Assembly (NCBI GenBank): GCA_021464245.1
Contig: JADCRB010000037.1
Location: forward strand, 5,543,858 to 5,607,857
DNA: 64,000 nt
Direction: 5' to 3'
From: Carallia brachiata
Lineage: Eukaryota > Streptophyta > Magnoliopsida > Malpighiales > Rhizophoraceae
In this document: in pieces, positions 48,536-62,334 of the stretch
Position numbering within the stretch: the stretch's first letter is position 1
Layout: each line of letters opens with the position of its first letter
Notes under the pieces: generated by a model
Database searches by the model: none
Seen by the model: only the letters and a program-made list of their open reading frames with translations
What the model was told of the DNA's origin: nothing
Program-made: the position numbers and the translations under genes

Positions 48536-48611
48536 GCACCTAGTTCCTGCTATTTGTTTAGAGTCACTATCGTGCACCTAGTTCCTGCTATTTGTTTAGA
48601 GTCACTATCGT
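48536..48611 (+). repeat. 38-bp perfect tandem duplication
   Basis: The unit GCACCTAGTTCCTGCTATTT plus 18 more bases occurs twice head to tail (48536-48573, 48574-48611) without a mismatch. Confidence 0.85.
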
Positions 48612-49385
48612 GACACTCCATACAAGTGATTACAACCAGTTCCCGTAAATGGTTTTTCTGTACTCTTTTTGGTCCTTTTTCCAACATTGATCCTGAATGA
48701 TGCTTGCTGCTCACTTGATTCGACAGAGCCAACTTTCTTAAGGGTCCAAGGCTGCAAGATTTTTTTGTTTCCCCTTCTAGTTGCAAAGGAGGCTGAAAGA
48801 GATTAAGAAAGTATAATACAGTCAAAAACATAATCGTGAAGTTTTAATGAAAAGTAATTTAACTAGTTGTGCTAGAAACAAGTTCCATTTTCAAAATGCT
48901 CGGCATATTTGCTTATGGCTCGACTTCAAGGGCTTCATAATAAAGTTCCCGTCTCCATTTGAAAAAAAAACAAAAAGGCTTTTAGGATTGGGCCTTGGAG
49001 TATTTGTATCTCCCATCTGTATAGAGAAGGGAATCAACTTCCCGACTTGATTAGCCAATTTTCCGTTTCCACTGCTTTGGCATGCATATTTTATCACAGT
49101 TACCTAAGGAAGCTTTTCAACTAGGAGTTTTGTTAGCATCAGTGACTTTTTATTTTATTTTTTTAATCTTTATACATGACACATTAATTTGTCATCAAAA
49201 AAATGAAAGGCATTTATATTACAAATTCGTCTTCAAAAGTGACACGTGTTATTTTTTAGTAGTGATTACAAAAACAAAGGTGACTGCGGCTAGCAATATT
49301 CCTATTAGTCAAGCAAGAGATTACAAGAAAAAAAAAAAAAAGGTTGTGGCTGGCAATATTCCAACTAGTCAAGCAAGACATAGAT
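48612..49385. other. Intergenic DNA downstream of CDC20
   Basis: No gene recognised. A short direct repeat (GCTAGCAATATTCCTA/GCTGGCAATATTCCAAC, each followed by AGTCAAGCAAGA) flanks an A-run near 49325-49340. Confidence 0.35.
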
Positions 49386-49389
49386 ATGT

Positions 49390-50260
49390 TAAACGGGTCG
49401 GATAGCACGTGGGCTGACACGACCCGACAAGATATGGGTCGGACTAGGCACGGTCGGTATAAACAGTATCAAGTTTGGGTTAAACATGATTCGCTCTTAG
49501 GGCTTATGCTGGGCTTAGATTCCAAGGAACGTGGGCTAGATTGGCATGACCCATGATGGGCCCACACTCAAGCACAGTCTAAGTCAAAATACGGCCCAAG
49601 CCCAGGCACAATCTAGACACAACCCAGGTATTGGTTGGGCACAGCGTGATCCAGGTATGGTCCATTCAAAAATTGGTGAAAAATCAAATAGGTATGTGGG
49701 CAACAAGCTGGTTGAAAAGCCAAAACTTGTCCCTTTACTACTAGAACAAGAGTTAGTGATTGAAATATTTTTTATATTTTTTTACTCTTATTTAACATAA
49801 AATACTAATTCATAATTTTTATAAAATCATGAATCATAAAAATTAAAGATAAAAATGCATGAAATTAATCTTATAGTATATTATATTGAGCATTAGTACT
49901 ATGAAATTAAATCTTCAATCTCAGTTGAAGAATTTCAATTGAAATTTTAATTTTATTAATTACATTAAATTTAAAAATAATTTGTTTGTATTTTCTTTTT
50001 TTTGTTAAATTCTAAAAATAAATTATTATAAGTAATTATTTTAAGTCTCTGGTTTAAATATTTAAATGTTCAAAAGAAAGTTTTTGGCAAGACACGTGCC
50101 CATAATGCTTAAGCCTTTGGGTCATACTAATTTATTATCTCAATTTTTAAGCACGATACAATATAACACAATACAACACGTGAAATAAAGAATTATGTCT
50201 TAATACCACATGAAATATCTGTTTTTTAAATAAAATGGATTGTGCCTGGTACGACAAGGC
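49390..50260. repeat. Second member of the GGCCC/CACGAC-rich repeat
   Basis: The left end has ACGACCCGACAAG and GGCCCAAGCCCAGGC motifs, the centre is AT-rich, and the right end has CACGATACAATATAACAC. It resembles 43640-44600. No transposase. Confidence 0.4.
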
Positions 50261-50472
50261 TCATTTGATATGCCTAGCAAGATGCACTCGATGTACAGTG
50301 CCTCGATTGATGGCCTCTTAATTTTTTGCTGTGGTGTTCTGGAGCCCTTTTCAGTCTTCCTTTTTGACCAACAATAAAAAAGGCCATTCTCTTTGCTTGG
50401 CAACGACATCTGTCCCCATAAATTTGGCAGCTAATAATCGTAGGGAATTGATATCTACACTCCAATAAAGAC

Positions 50473-51770
50473 TTCATACACGCACATAATAGGGATAAAA
50501 TTTGAGTACCCCAATATTTTTTTGCGTGTATAGAGTGTTTGTGGCGTGTATATAACATTTGCCGTAATCGTATTATTTCTGCACGTCCAATCCTGTTTCC
50601 CATTCATTTGACGAATTGCAATGGAGGCTTCTGAATTTATCCCTTATTTTTTTGGTGCAAAGATTTCCCCATTTTTTCGCCAAGACGGGTGCAAAAGTTG
50701 AATTAGCAATAAGGAGACCATTAGCAATTAGAGGACAAACCCCTTTTAGCTGTCTCATCTCTGAACGATCTCCTAGGAATCTGCTGTGTCTATATATATA
50801 TATATATATTTTTTTTTTAAGAGAGGGTTAGAATCTATATTATAATTAAGAGAAAAAAGATTTGAAAGAAAATATAATTAAATCTCCTACCTCTTTCTTA
50901 GTGTAGTACCAATAAATAAATTATTTTAGATAATCAATTCCATGCATGACATATCAATTCATGCATTTCAATATTCTTTCTCATTCTGTAAAACTATATA
51001 GTTTTTATGGGCACAATTAAAATTTGTTGTCGATCATATATTAACTTTTCTCGCACATATTCTTTCTAATGAAAATGATCATTTTCTATATTATCTATTT
51101 TCTTACATTTTCTATATTATCTATTTTCATACACGCACATAATAGGGATAAAATTTGAGTACCCCAATATTTTTTTGCGTGTATAGAGTGTTTGTGGCGT
51201 GTATATAACATTTGCCGTAATCGTATTATTTCTGCACGTCCAATCCTGTTTCCCATTCATTTGACGAATTGCAATGGAGGCTTCTGAATTTATCCCTTAT
51301 TTTTTTGGTGCAAAGATTTCCCCATTTTTTCGCCAAGACGGGTGCAAAAGTTGAATTAGCAATAAGGAGACCATTAGCAATTAGAGGACAAACCCCTTTT
51401 AGCTGTCTCATCTCTGAACGATCTCCTAGGAATCTGCTGTGTCTATATATATATATATATATTATTTTTTTTTAAGAGAGGGTTAGAATCTATATTATAA
51501 TTAAGAGAAAAAAGATTTGAAAGAAAATATAATTAAATCTCCTACCTCTTTCTTAGTGTAGTACCAATAAATAAATTATTTTAGATAATCAATTCCATGC
51601 ATGACATATCAATTCATGCATTTCAATATTCTTTCTCATTCTGTAAAACTATATAGTTTTTATGGGCACAATTAAAATTTGTTGTCGATCATATATTAAC
51701 TTTTCTCGCACATATTCTTTCTAATGAAAATGATCATTTTCTATATTATCTATTTTCTTACATTTTTTTC
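50473..51770 (+). repeat. Near-perfect ~650-bp tandem duplication
   Basis: 50473-51125 is repeated from 51126 to about 51770. Offset is 653 bp at the left and 655 bp at the right. Nearly all of the difference I can see lies in a TA/T microsatellite at about 50791-50818 and 51444-51473. A 61-codon minus-strand open frame is identical in both (50573-50758, 51226-51411), which shows sequence identity rather than coding. The junction lies in a repeated CTATATTATCTATTTTC motif. Confidence 0.9.
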
Positions 51771-53092
51771 ACCACATTCCTCATCTTGTAGACATGTTAT
51801 AGATACATTCCTCCCATTAAACCTTCAATTAAAAAAAAAAAAAGGAAGAAAAGAAAGAAATAAAGACATTTAAACAATCTATTAGACATCATTATGCATT
51901 AGAAAATTACACTTTGAAATCCTTAATCAATATACCCCACATGCCTACCCTTGTCGTTTGAGTTTGGAGGTTAGAACAAAAGCAGTCAAATTAATGAGTT
52001 ATTGGCATAAAATTCCAACGCCTTTATTAGTGCTTCATTTCGCATGCACCCTTTTTCTACCTACACACTCCCATTTTTTCCAGGATTTGGCGGGTTGAAG
52101 CACACGAGAAGCACGAGTGGATCAATCATAATTCTCTTGTTGCTATAAATAAATGAAATTGAAAGTAGAAAAATAATTTCACTGTTTTCCTATATTTATC
52201 ATATATATCCATAAGTATTGCTACATAATGTTGCCCTAAAATAATAAAGAGCCTTATAGACCTTTGGATCGATCTAATTATTTTATGGTATATCTTTTTT
52301 TTGTTTTTATCTCCTATTAAATAATGTATAGAAAATTATGTCTAAGATGAAGTCATAACTTATAAAGCATGGGGTATATTTGGAGATCATGATGAGTTGT
52401 TGTTCATGGCTTCAATCAAGATTACATAGTTAATCTCACAAATTTGGACTCAAACACAAACTAAACGTGCATGCCTCATTTCAAATTCACAGAAAGCATT
52501 TTTATATAAATTCCTCCTCCAATCTATCTATCTATTTATATATCTATTAAGTCTATGACTTTGGGTTGCCACGTGGCTCCTTTCTGCTTTCATTTTAGCT
52601 TATTTTGAGCGCAAATTATTCATCTTCCAAACTTAATTGAGATGACTCATACAATTCTCAACTTGGGAATGCTTTTTCAGGTGTTTGTATTTACACTTGG
52701 AAATGCAGTAAGTAATTTGCCATACTATCATGTTCTTGTAATAACAATTATATGCATTGATTCTTTTACTTTGCATCATGCATGTCTTTTTATATTCTAA
52801 CTTTTAAACTTCCAAATATTCGAATAAGAATTTGAACAATTTCTTTATTCAATCTGTGACTTCTGGTATACTTTATCTTATTATATATTCAATTCTGGTG
52901 ACATTCTTCTAAACTAAGGACATAAACCACCGAAGAATTTTGCTTCAGTTGCCTCTGAAGTCATCGATTCTTTTGGTTGAAAAGTCAAGGTCCTAAAGTT
53001 CTCCTGACAAGAAGATGAATTTTCTTGGCCCTATATGTATAATGTTTTTCGTTATCTATTTCAGTAAGAAAAAATGATTGTTTTTTTTGGAT
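51771..53092. other. Intergenic DNA without recognisable genes
   Basis: AT-rich with no coding signal or delimited repeat. Confidence 0.35.
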
Positions 53093-53101
53093 TAATATTC
53101 A

Positions 53102-53456
53102 AAAATATTACCAACTTTACTTAAAATAATAATTCTAACACTGATTTTAAAATATAATAGTTTACCCCTCTTTAAATTTTTTATAATAAATTTAACACGT
53201 TATAAAATTTCTTAAACAGAATTTATATATTTCAATAATGTGACAATTATACATATCACCAGACATTAATGTATATGATTATTATGTCATTAAGACAGAT
53301 ATATTCCTATAAATCTATTATTGAAACTGTCAGATTCTATTAATATGAAATCATTGTGTGTTAGATTTATTATAAAAAAATTTAAAGAGAGATAAATTAT
53401 TACTTTTTAAAATTAATACTAGATTTGTTACTTTATATAAAGTGAATGATATTTTT
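53102..53456. mobile_element. Foldback MITE with long terminal inverted repeats (copy B)
   Basis: The left arm AAAATATTACCAACTTTA, on to CCTCTTTAAATTTTTTATAA, is inverted at the right end (TTATAAAAAAATTTAAAGAG to AAAGTGAATGATATTTT). Arms are about 90 bp. Flanks TAATATTCA (53093-53101) and GTATATTCA (53457-53465) agree at 7 of 9 bases, suggesting a 9-bp Mutator-type target duplication. Related to 3403-3735. Confidence 0.65.
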
Positions 53457-53469
53457 GTATATTCACTTT

Positions 53470-54430
53470 TTTTTTTTTGAATAGTTGTATTTTTTGATTT
53501 TTGGTTTTGGCTTCTCTGGAGGAACTGCTCTCAGAGATTTACGAGGAGCATGGAGGAGTGGGCGACTTAATTAAGCTGACCTATTTAAATGACCATCCCG
53601 CACCATGCACGGTTGTTTTTTATGATAAAAAAATGCCAATGTCCCAAACCACAATATTTCTTTTTTTTTTCTTTATAATTCAGGTCAATTTTACTCGAAA
53701 AACACAATATTCAAAAGTTAAGCATTAACTGAACCTTCTGGCGTCAAAATACATGGCCATTTGCCATCTGATGCGTTATTGCATTACCACGACAATTTAA
53801 ACATCGTGAGAAATGTGGCGGTGCCATGGGAAGATAATTGCTATTTGCTAATGTCTAGAGGCCCACAATGTTTCGAGCCGTGATTTTGAGTCTAGAATTG
53901 GTTAATTGCTCCCGTGAGGAAAAAACGAATTTACAAGTCGTTTTCAGACGAAAGGCCGGCAGGTCGATTATGTCCAAATTTACGTGTACCAACTCAGTGT
54001 CTTGTTTCTGTCGGCGCATAAACAAACCAAAGGAAAAAAAGCTAGTCGGTGGAAAGAAAGAAAGCCAGAGAGTTACAAGTGGAGATGTCTATTCATTTTG
54101 GGCAACATTTTTCTTTTTTGGGTTAATATAAAATGTGTAAGAAGGTAGTGTCCAACTGCCTATAAATCTGCCATATAAGATTGTGCGAGTTTACTATAGT
54201 CAAATAGGCCGGACAGCATATTCTTTTTTGTGTTGCAATTTTGTGATTTGAAAAATTTTTTAGAATGAGAATTTGCCTCAAGCTGAATGATTTGCAGCTG
54301 AGTCTTTCAACTAAGAGACTTGATCTCCTTCACCGCCGCAGTGTTTTCCTATGGCGATAGACCATGTTTATGAAGGCAAAAAATTTGTTCCAAGATAATA
54401 TACTTAGAAAAAATACTTTCGTTTTGTTTG
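53470..54430. other. Downstream flank of the CXE copy 1 duplication unit
   Basis: 53935-54155 (GATTATGTCCAAATTTACG, CCAACTCAGTGTCTTG, GCGCATAAACAA, TTTGGGCAACATTTT, GTGTCCAACTGCC) is collinear with 61565-61775, the equivalent place next to CXE copy 2. No gene recognised. Confidence 0.5.
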
Positions 54431-54439
54431 ATTTTTTTA

Positions 54440-54850
54440 ACAAGATAAAAGTTATATTGCGAGTATGTCAGTTATAGCAGGTGTGGGTCAGGCCCGACCT
54501 TATCTAACCATTACATTCTCATTCAACCAGCTCTGAGCACGCAGCACTTGAACACTGATAGGGTCAAGTGAGGCTCTGCTGTCATAAATTATAGTGATTG
54601 CTGAATTTAAAACTCTTAGTGCATTCAATCTTCTTACATAGCGAGCACCCAACACCCAAGTACTGATGAGACCGAGTGAAACTCTGTTGCGGGAAACTAC
54701 AGCGATTGTCGAAATTAAAAATCACAGCACATTCAATTCTCTTGCATAACGAGCACCCAACAATAAGTTAGTGAAAACTGCGCTTGTGGGGATTTGAACC
54801 TGAATTGTCAACATAGAATGCATGCTGACTTATTACCAAGCTATTATGGT
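54440..54850 (-). repeat. SINE-like dispersed repeat, copy 4 (best pol III boxes)
   Basis: On the minus strand the head reads TAGCTTGGTAATAAGTC (A-box-like), and about 40 bp on is GGTTCAAATCC, a perfect fit to the B-box consensus GGTTCRANYCC. A long body and a tail ending TTTTATCTTG follow. Head, boxes and multiple copies support a tRNA-derived SINE of about 350-400 bp. Function of the long body is unknown. Confidence 0.6.
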
Positions 54851-54934
54851 GTTTCATTTGATTTTTATGCATGCAAGTTTGTAATTTTTAATTTTTTGAC
54901 CTATTAAGGTTTATCTCCACCTTTTTCTTTTTTT

Positions 54935-55245
54935 TTTTGATAAAAAAAATCTTATTGGGTACGTCAGTTATCGAATCCTTTGACCAAGATCAGAATAACC
55001 TCCATTTGTTTCAGTCTCGTTCAACTACTCTAAAGGGATAGACCCACTTCTCGAACATTAATGGGATTGAGCGTGACTCCGTCACAAGAGTTCATGCAAG
55101 TGAGACCGGACTCAACGTCGCGTATCACAGTTTATACCTTGAAAGAGTCTTAACATTATTCAACTAGGGCGAGTGCGTGCGTGAGATTTGAAACTGGACT
55201 CACTGCGTGAAAGTACGTCAACTTACCACTAACTTACCAATTTGA
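54935..55245 (-). repeat. SINE-like dispersed repeat, copy 5
   Basis: AAATCTTATTGGGTACGTCA start on the plus strand. The minus-strand head is AATTGGTAAGTTAGTGG with CAGTTTCAAATCTC as a decayed B box. It lies just 85 bp from copy 4, in the same orientation. Confidence 0.55.
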
Positions 55246-55272
55246 GTAGTTATCTCCACCTTTTTCCAAGCA

Positions 55273-55278
<6 letters not shown>

Positions 55279-55319
<41 letters not shown>

Positions 55320-55541
55320 AAATGATTATAAATGATTTCATTGGTTTCCATACACACACAGATAAACGTACATTAAAAGTTGGCAACGACATGTCATAAA
55401 ATTTAGCATTATTATACTTCTCCAATATATAATATTCAAGCTCATACATGACGATGAGTCGATGAGAAAGCAAAGAAAAAATTTGGATAAACAGAAAGCT
55501 AGCTAGTCTGACACCAGATATATGTGTGTGTGTGTGTGTGT
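55279..55541. repeat. (AC)n and (TG)n microsatellites
   Basis: AC repeats at 55279-55317 and TG repeats at 55524-55541, about 200 bp apart on opposite strands of the motif. Confidence 0.8.
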
Positions 55542-55639
55542 GAAAAGCTAGCCGCATACGATGATTATGCTTGGAGTTTGGCACAGAAACAAAGTTGAAC
55601 CAACGAAAGCTTGCATATAAGAAGTCACGTTCTTATGAA

Positions 55640-55681
55640 GACACGAACATTTTGATAACTTCAATGACCTTCTTCTCCAAC
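55640..55681 (-). pseudogene. Relic of a carboxylesterase 3' end
   Basis: GACACGAACATTTTGATAAC and the next ~22 bases repeat the end of the CXE coding exon at 55716-55757 with few changes, 76 bp away. Only about 42 bp remain, corresponding to the last ~15 codons. Confidence 0.65.
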
Positions 55682-55705
55682 ACATAAGCTTGCGCATGAC
55701 AACAG

Positions 55706-58300
<2,595 letters not shown>

Positions 58301-58307
58301 TTGTAAC

Positions 58308-58465
58308 TAGGGGTGATAAAAAAAACAATCGAAAATTTCAGTTAACTAAAAAAATTGAACCGAATTAAACTGAATTTTCAGTTAATCAAACCGAAAAAAA
58401 TCAAAATTTTCAGTTCAATTTCAATTTTTAATATTTAAAAACTGTAGTTAATCGAATCGAATCGA

Positions 58466-58496
<31 letters not shown>

Positions 58497-58810
58497 TACA
58501 TATATAATAATAGTTAATAAAATTACATCACAAATAATCATTTATTTATTTTTATATATAATCATAGTTATACTTTTTTTAAAAAAATATATATCAAAAA
58601 TATTTGTTTACATTTAGATTATAATTTAAAATTTTTTTATTATTAAATTCAGTTAACCGAACAGTTAATCAAAGTTGAAGTGAAATTTTCAGTTAACCGA
58701 ACTTCAGTTAATCGAAGTTTCAGTTCGGAAATAATTTTCAATTTTACATAATCGAATATTTTAATTTAGAAATAGTTATGATGGTTTAGTTTAGTTAACT
58801 GAACTGTAAA
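58308..58810. mobile_element. hAT-like element remnant
   Basis: Begins TAGGGGTGATAA, which fits a hAT end (YARNG). It contains CAGTTAATCAAACCGAA and AGTTAACCGAACTTCAG type subterminal repeats on both sides of an AT-rich core. The right terminus and target duplication are not recognisable. Confidence 0.45.
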
Positions 58811-59990
58811 TACTGATACTTATAATAATGTAGACAGCTGCTGCCTGTTGTACATGCACATGACCTGTTTCTCCAACCCCGACTTCCATTGTCCTCTTCT
58901 TCTCCTTTGTATTATTTTTTCCTCCGTATTTTGGAAGCATGTTGAAATCAGCTTGTACTTATATGAATCTCTGAAAAAATGTTGATAAAAAATGTGGATA
59001 TTTTGTCAGCGAACGCTACCTTTAACCTTTATTTTTGTAATCGCTGCGCGTAGAATTGACTGTAAAAAAATAAAGTCAAATATATTATAAATTTATTATT
59101 ACAAAGTGTTGCGTATTGATTTTTTATTGATGATTGTAAAAAGGTAAAAAATGATTATAAATAGCAATCCGCAAAGACGTAAATTTGAGATCATATTCGT
59201 ACCCGGCCGATGGAACTTGTGACATTTGTCAGCCAAAGTTCTCATAGATTGATACTTACAAACATATGTATGACTTAATAATGTTTTGATATGCAAGCCC
59301 TGTGTAAGTAACATGCATATGGTGTTTATGTGATTTGTTTGTAAGGCTTGTTCGTTATACAGATATTCCAAGATGTTGGGAACAAAACATAAGCCAACAT
59401 CACCCCATGCTGGCTACTAATCAGGAGTTAATATGCATGGCAAAACACTGGAGTCCCAGAGGAGAAAGAGACCAAAATTGTGGGAGCTTGAGGACAAGAA
59501 GGGGAAAACTGAATACTTACATGTTCCCGATGGTTTCATTGGAAAAGGAAAGCTGGAAAAGTTTATGGATCCTTCATTGACAAGGCAACATATAAGATAA
59601 TCATGCTTTGCTCCTCTTAGCAAGCATGATCTATGACATATCTGTCAGATTGAACAAAAAGAAGCATATGGGCGTAAAATCACATTTAATTGAAACTTGG
59701 CCATCCAATGATTCAAACTAGATAAATAAATTCACTGAGGACATATATACCAAACCATATGTGATGTTTGGACCTTGCTAGCAGGTAGCAAAACCAGCAA
59801 GCTGGGACAGAGGAACACAGACATCCTGCGCGAAAAGAAGAGAAAGGAAGTGGGGAGAGTAGGGCGATGAGGAAAAAACCTGGCAAGGGTTCTATCAAAA
59901 ATGAGAAAAAAGCAATCTGATCCTGCTTTAAGAGGAGGCTTTATATATAATAGGCAATGAAGATATCTAAATTTCAATTAAGAATTTAGG
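58811..59990. other. Intergenic DNA with a possible open frame
   Basis: 59424-59600 (plus) reads open in a frame with a charged, coding-like composition (RRKRPKLWELEDKKGKTEYL, then KFMDPSLTRQ) but has no start-to-stop gene model. No family recognised. The rest is unremarkable. Confidence 0.25.
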
Positions 59991-59995
59991 CAAGC

Positions 59996-60421
59996 TTATG
60001 TACATTTGATAGCCTGTTTAAAAGAAACAGGATAGAACTGCTTGAAAACTTTTCGTCCAGCGTAGTTTTCTTTTAATTTTGCAGTCCTATTCTGTAGAAA
60101 TACATTATGCATTTGGTTGTGCCTGTGAACCGAAGAAAATCAATAGTACAACAATGTTAATTATTTTAACAAAATAAACTTGGCTATTACAAACATAAAC
60201 GGGTTAATTTCTGCCAGTGCCAATACAAGTAAAAAATACGGAGTGAAGTTATGAAGCAACAAAATTCTCATAAAGACAACAAGAATCAACTCACCGAAAT
60301 CATTTCCTCATAATCGGGTCCCAATGCAAAGCAAGCCCATCGAGCTTCCGTCCTTATCCACAACAAGCCAAGAAAGAAATAAAATGCAAAGCAAAGAGAT
60401 GAAGAGAGTAAAAAGACTGGA
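59996..60421 (-). CDS. Two possible exons of an unrecognised small gene
   Basis: 60295-60421 and 59996-60091 on the minus strand each have consensus acceptors (CTCTAG, TTTCTACAG). The first ends in a GTGAGT donor, and they join in phase 0. The joined reading has a hydrophobic stretch (FLLSSSLCFAFYFFLGLLW), then ARWACFALGPDYEEMIS, then NRTAKLKENYAGRKVFKQF and a stop. The frame and splice agreement is suggestive, but I recognise no family and found no secure upstream exon or start. It could be the C-terminus of a single-pass membrane protein, a relic or chance. Confidence 0.3.
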
Positions 60422-61560
60422 CTAGAGGATCAAGCCTATCTTACAATTCAACTCAATAAGAAGCCAAAAAAAAAAAAAAAGAATAATGAATCAAACAAAC
60501 TTTCCTCATTTCTCCCGGGCTTCAAATCAAGTCTATGGGTACAAAATATCCAAGTAGCTTAAAATTTGCTGAATTTTCAATATGCCTAACACAATCCATT
60601 AACAAGTATAGGCAAATCACCACACAGGCTTTCTAACTGTGTCTGCAATCACTTAGCGACTTGTATTGCACACCATGGTGACCCTGCAAATAAAAGGATT
60701 CATTAGGACTCTAGGAAAAGAAAACTATCTTTCGTCTTCAGATATTTTTTCCCCTCTCAGGGAGGAATTTACTCAAAAAGGAAGATAAAACAGGCGAAAA
60801 AGACAAGTGAAACATAAAGCTAGAAATTGTTGGTTTCCAACTGAAATTTTTTATGAATCAAGAACTGTCATTGAGAAATCATTCTAAAACATATCGAAGG
60901 GTGCCCCATTAAGATACCATTTAGAAACATCTTCTCTTCATTAGTCTAGAAAACCAAAATGATAGATGAGGAAAAGAAAAAGAAAAAGAGCTTTTAAAGC
61001 TACATATTGTGGTATACTAATAAGCGCCTAATGTGTCGATCATAAAGTCCTGCATTTAAGCATTACTAAGGAGTACAGTGAAACTAAATATACACAAAAC
61101 ATTCTTAGGTCATGAACGGTTCAGGTTTAAGTTGAGCATGTGGGATATGATTCCTCATAAACTTAGTGTGTATCAATTTAGCCTATTTAAGATAAGATGG
61201 GTTAAAACACGTATCCTTCCTGACGGGTCTGTGGAGACAACACATTCTCTTTTTCATTTTACAACTTCTCTTTTTCATTTTACAAGGAAAAAAAGGCCTC
61301 TTTCAATTAAAGGAAAAGGTGAAGCACACATCATGACATAAGTATTCTTCTGCAAATTCAACTTTGTAGTTATTTCTGGTCCCCAGTTCCCAAACTGAAG
61401 AGGGGAAGAACTTGTTCAAAAAATGGCAAAGAAGCTTCGGCCCTATAATGCAGCAATAATCACATCAGTTAGCAAATGAAAAGCGCAGCGATAAACTTCT
61501 TGTAGTCCCAGAGTTGAAAACTTGAAATTATATCCGGAAGCATGAATTTCAATTTTGATG
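60422..61560. other. Intergenic or intronic DNA of unknown role
   Basis: If the 59996-60421 exons are real, upstream exons should be here; an acceptor-like TTTGCAG before GGTCACCATGGTG at about 60685 (minus) is one candidate. A 21-bp unit (TTCTCTTTTTCATTTTACAA) is tandemly doubled at 61246-61287. Confidence 0.3.
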
Positions 61561-61564
61561 AATA

Positions 61565-61775
61565 CAAAGTTGAAAAGGTAGATTATGCCCAAATTACCAA
61601 TGCCAACTCAATTTATTGTTTAGGTATGGGCGCAAACAAGTAAAAGAAAAGGACTTGGCAGTTGAAAGGGGGAAATTTGAAACTATCACAATTTACAAGT
61701 CTAGATCTTTCTGCCATTTTGGACAACAAACTTCATTTTTTTTTTCCCCGATTTCAGAGTTGGACACCCTCAACC
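61565..61775 (+). repeat. Segment paralogous to 53935-54155
   Basis: Shares GATTATG-CCAAATTACC, CCAACTCAATTTATTG, GGGCGCAAACAAG, TTTTGGACAACAAAC and GTTGGACACC landmarks in order, downstream of CXE copy 2 as its counterpart is downstream of CXE copy 1. This defines a duplicated block reaching well beyond the coding exon. Confidence 0.55.
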
Positions 61776-62011
61776 CTGGTTTTCCTTTTCCTTAAAATTT
61801 TTTAGTACTGGGACTCACCGTTAAGAACAACCTTTCATATTGACATTGTTTTTTAAAATTTTACTACTTAATAACTCAAATTTTTTCAGTATTTGACACT
61901 TGACCATAGGCAACAAAATTTTCAAGGAATTAAATATTATTAATTGATGAAAATGGGAAAATTTTTAATTGCCAATGTTTTAATCCATTCAATTTAAATA
62001 GGTGTCTTTTT

Positions 62012-62330
62012 TTAACAGAAAAAAAAAAGTCTATATTTAATATGTTCGTCATCAGATCTATATGTCGATATTAGAGTAACTGTTATTTATAATGTCTCAT
62101 TCAATCATCTCTAAAAAGGCAGATTCACCACCTGACCACTAATAAAATCGAATGTGTCTTTACTGCAAGAGACCACGACGATTATCGCATCTAGTTACGC
62201 TACAATCTTTAGCCATTTTAACGGCCACTCAACCATTTATCAAAAAAAATGCAGGCACGAGAATTTAAACTCAGATCGTAAATATAGAACAGATACTAAT
62301 TTACTATTGAATTACTACTTCAAATAATAT
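62012..62330 (-). repeat. SINE-like dispersed repeat, copy 6
   Basis: A-run then TCTATATTTAATATGTTCGT, the GAGACCACGACGATTATCGC middle and a GAATTTAAACTCAGATCG end (decayed B box on the minus strand). Collinear with copies 1 and 2. Confidence 0.5.
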
Positions 62331-62334
62331 TTAA

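Noticed and set aside
48122..48577. 151-codon minus-strand frame over the CDC20 end
   Set aside because: It is antisense to the last CDC20 exon and runs through the G-run cluster as a Pro-rich artefact.
50573..51411. Identical 61-codon frames as a duplicated small gene
   Set aside because: Identity is shared by the whole ~650-bp unit including clearly non-coding parts, so it reflects recent duplication, not conservation of a protein.
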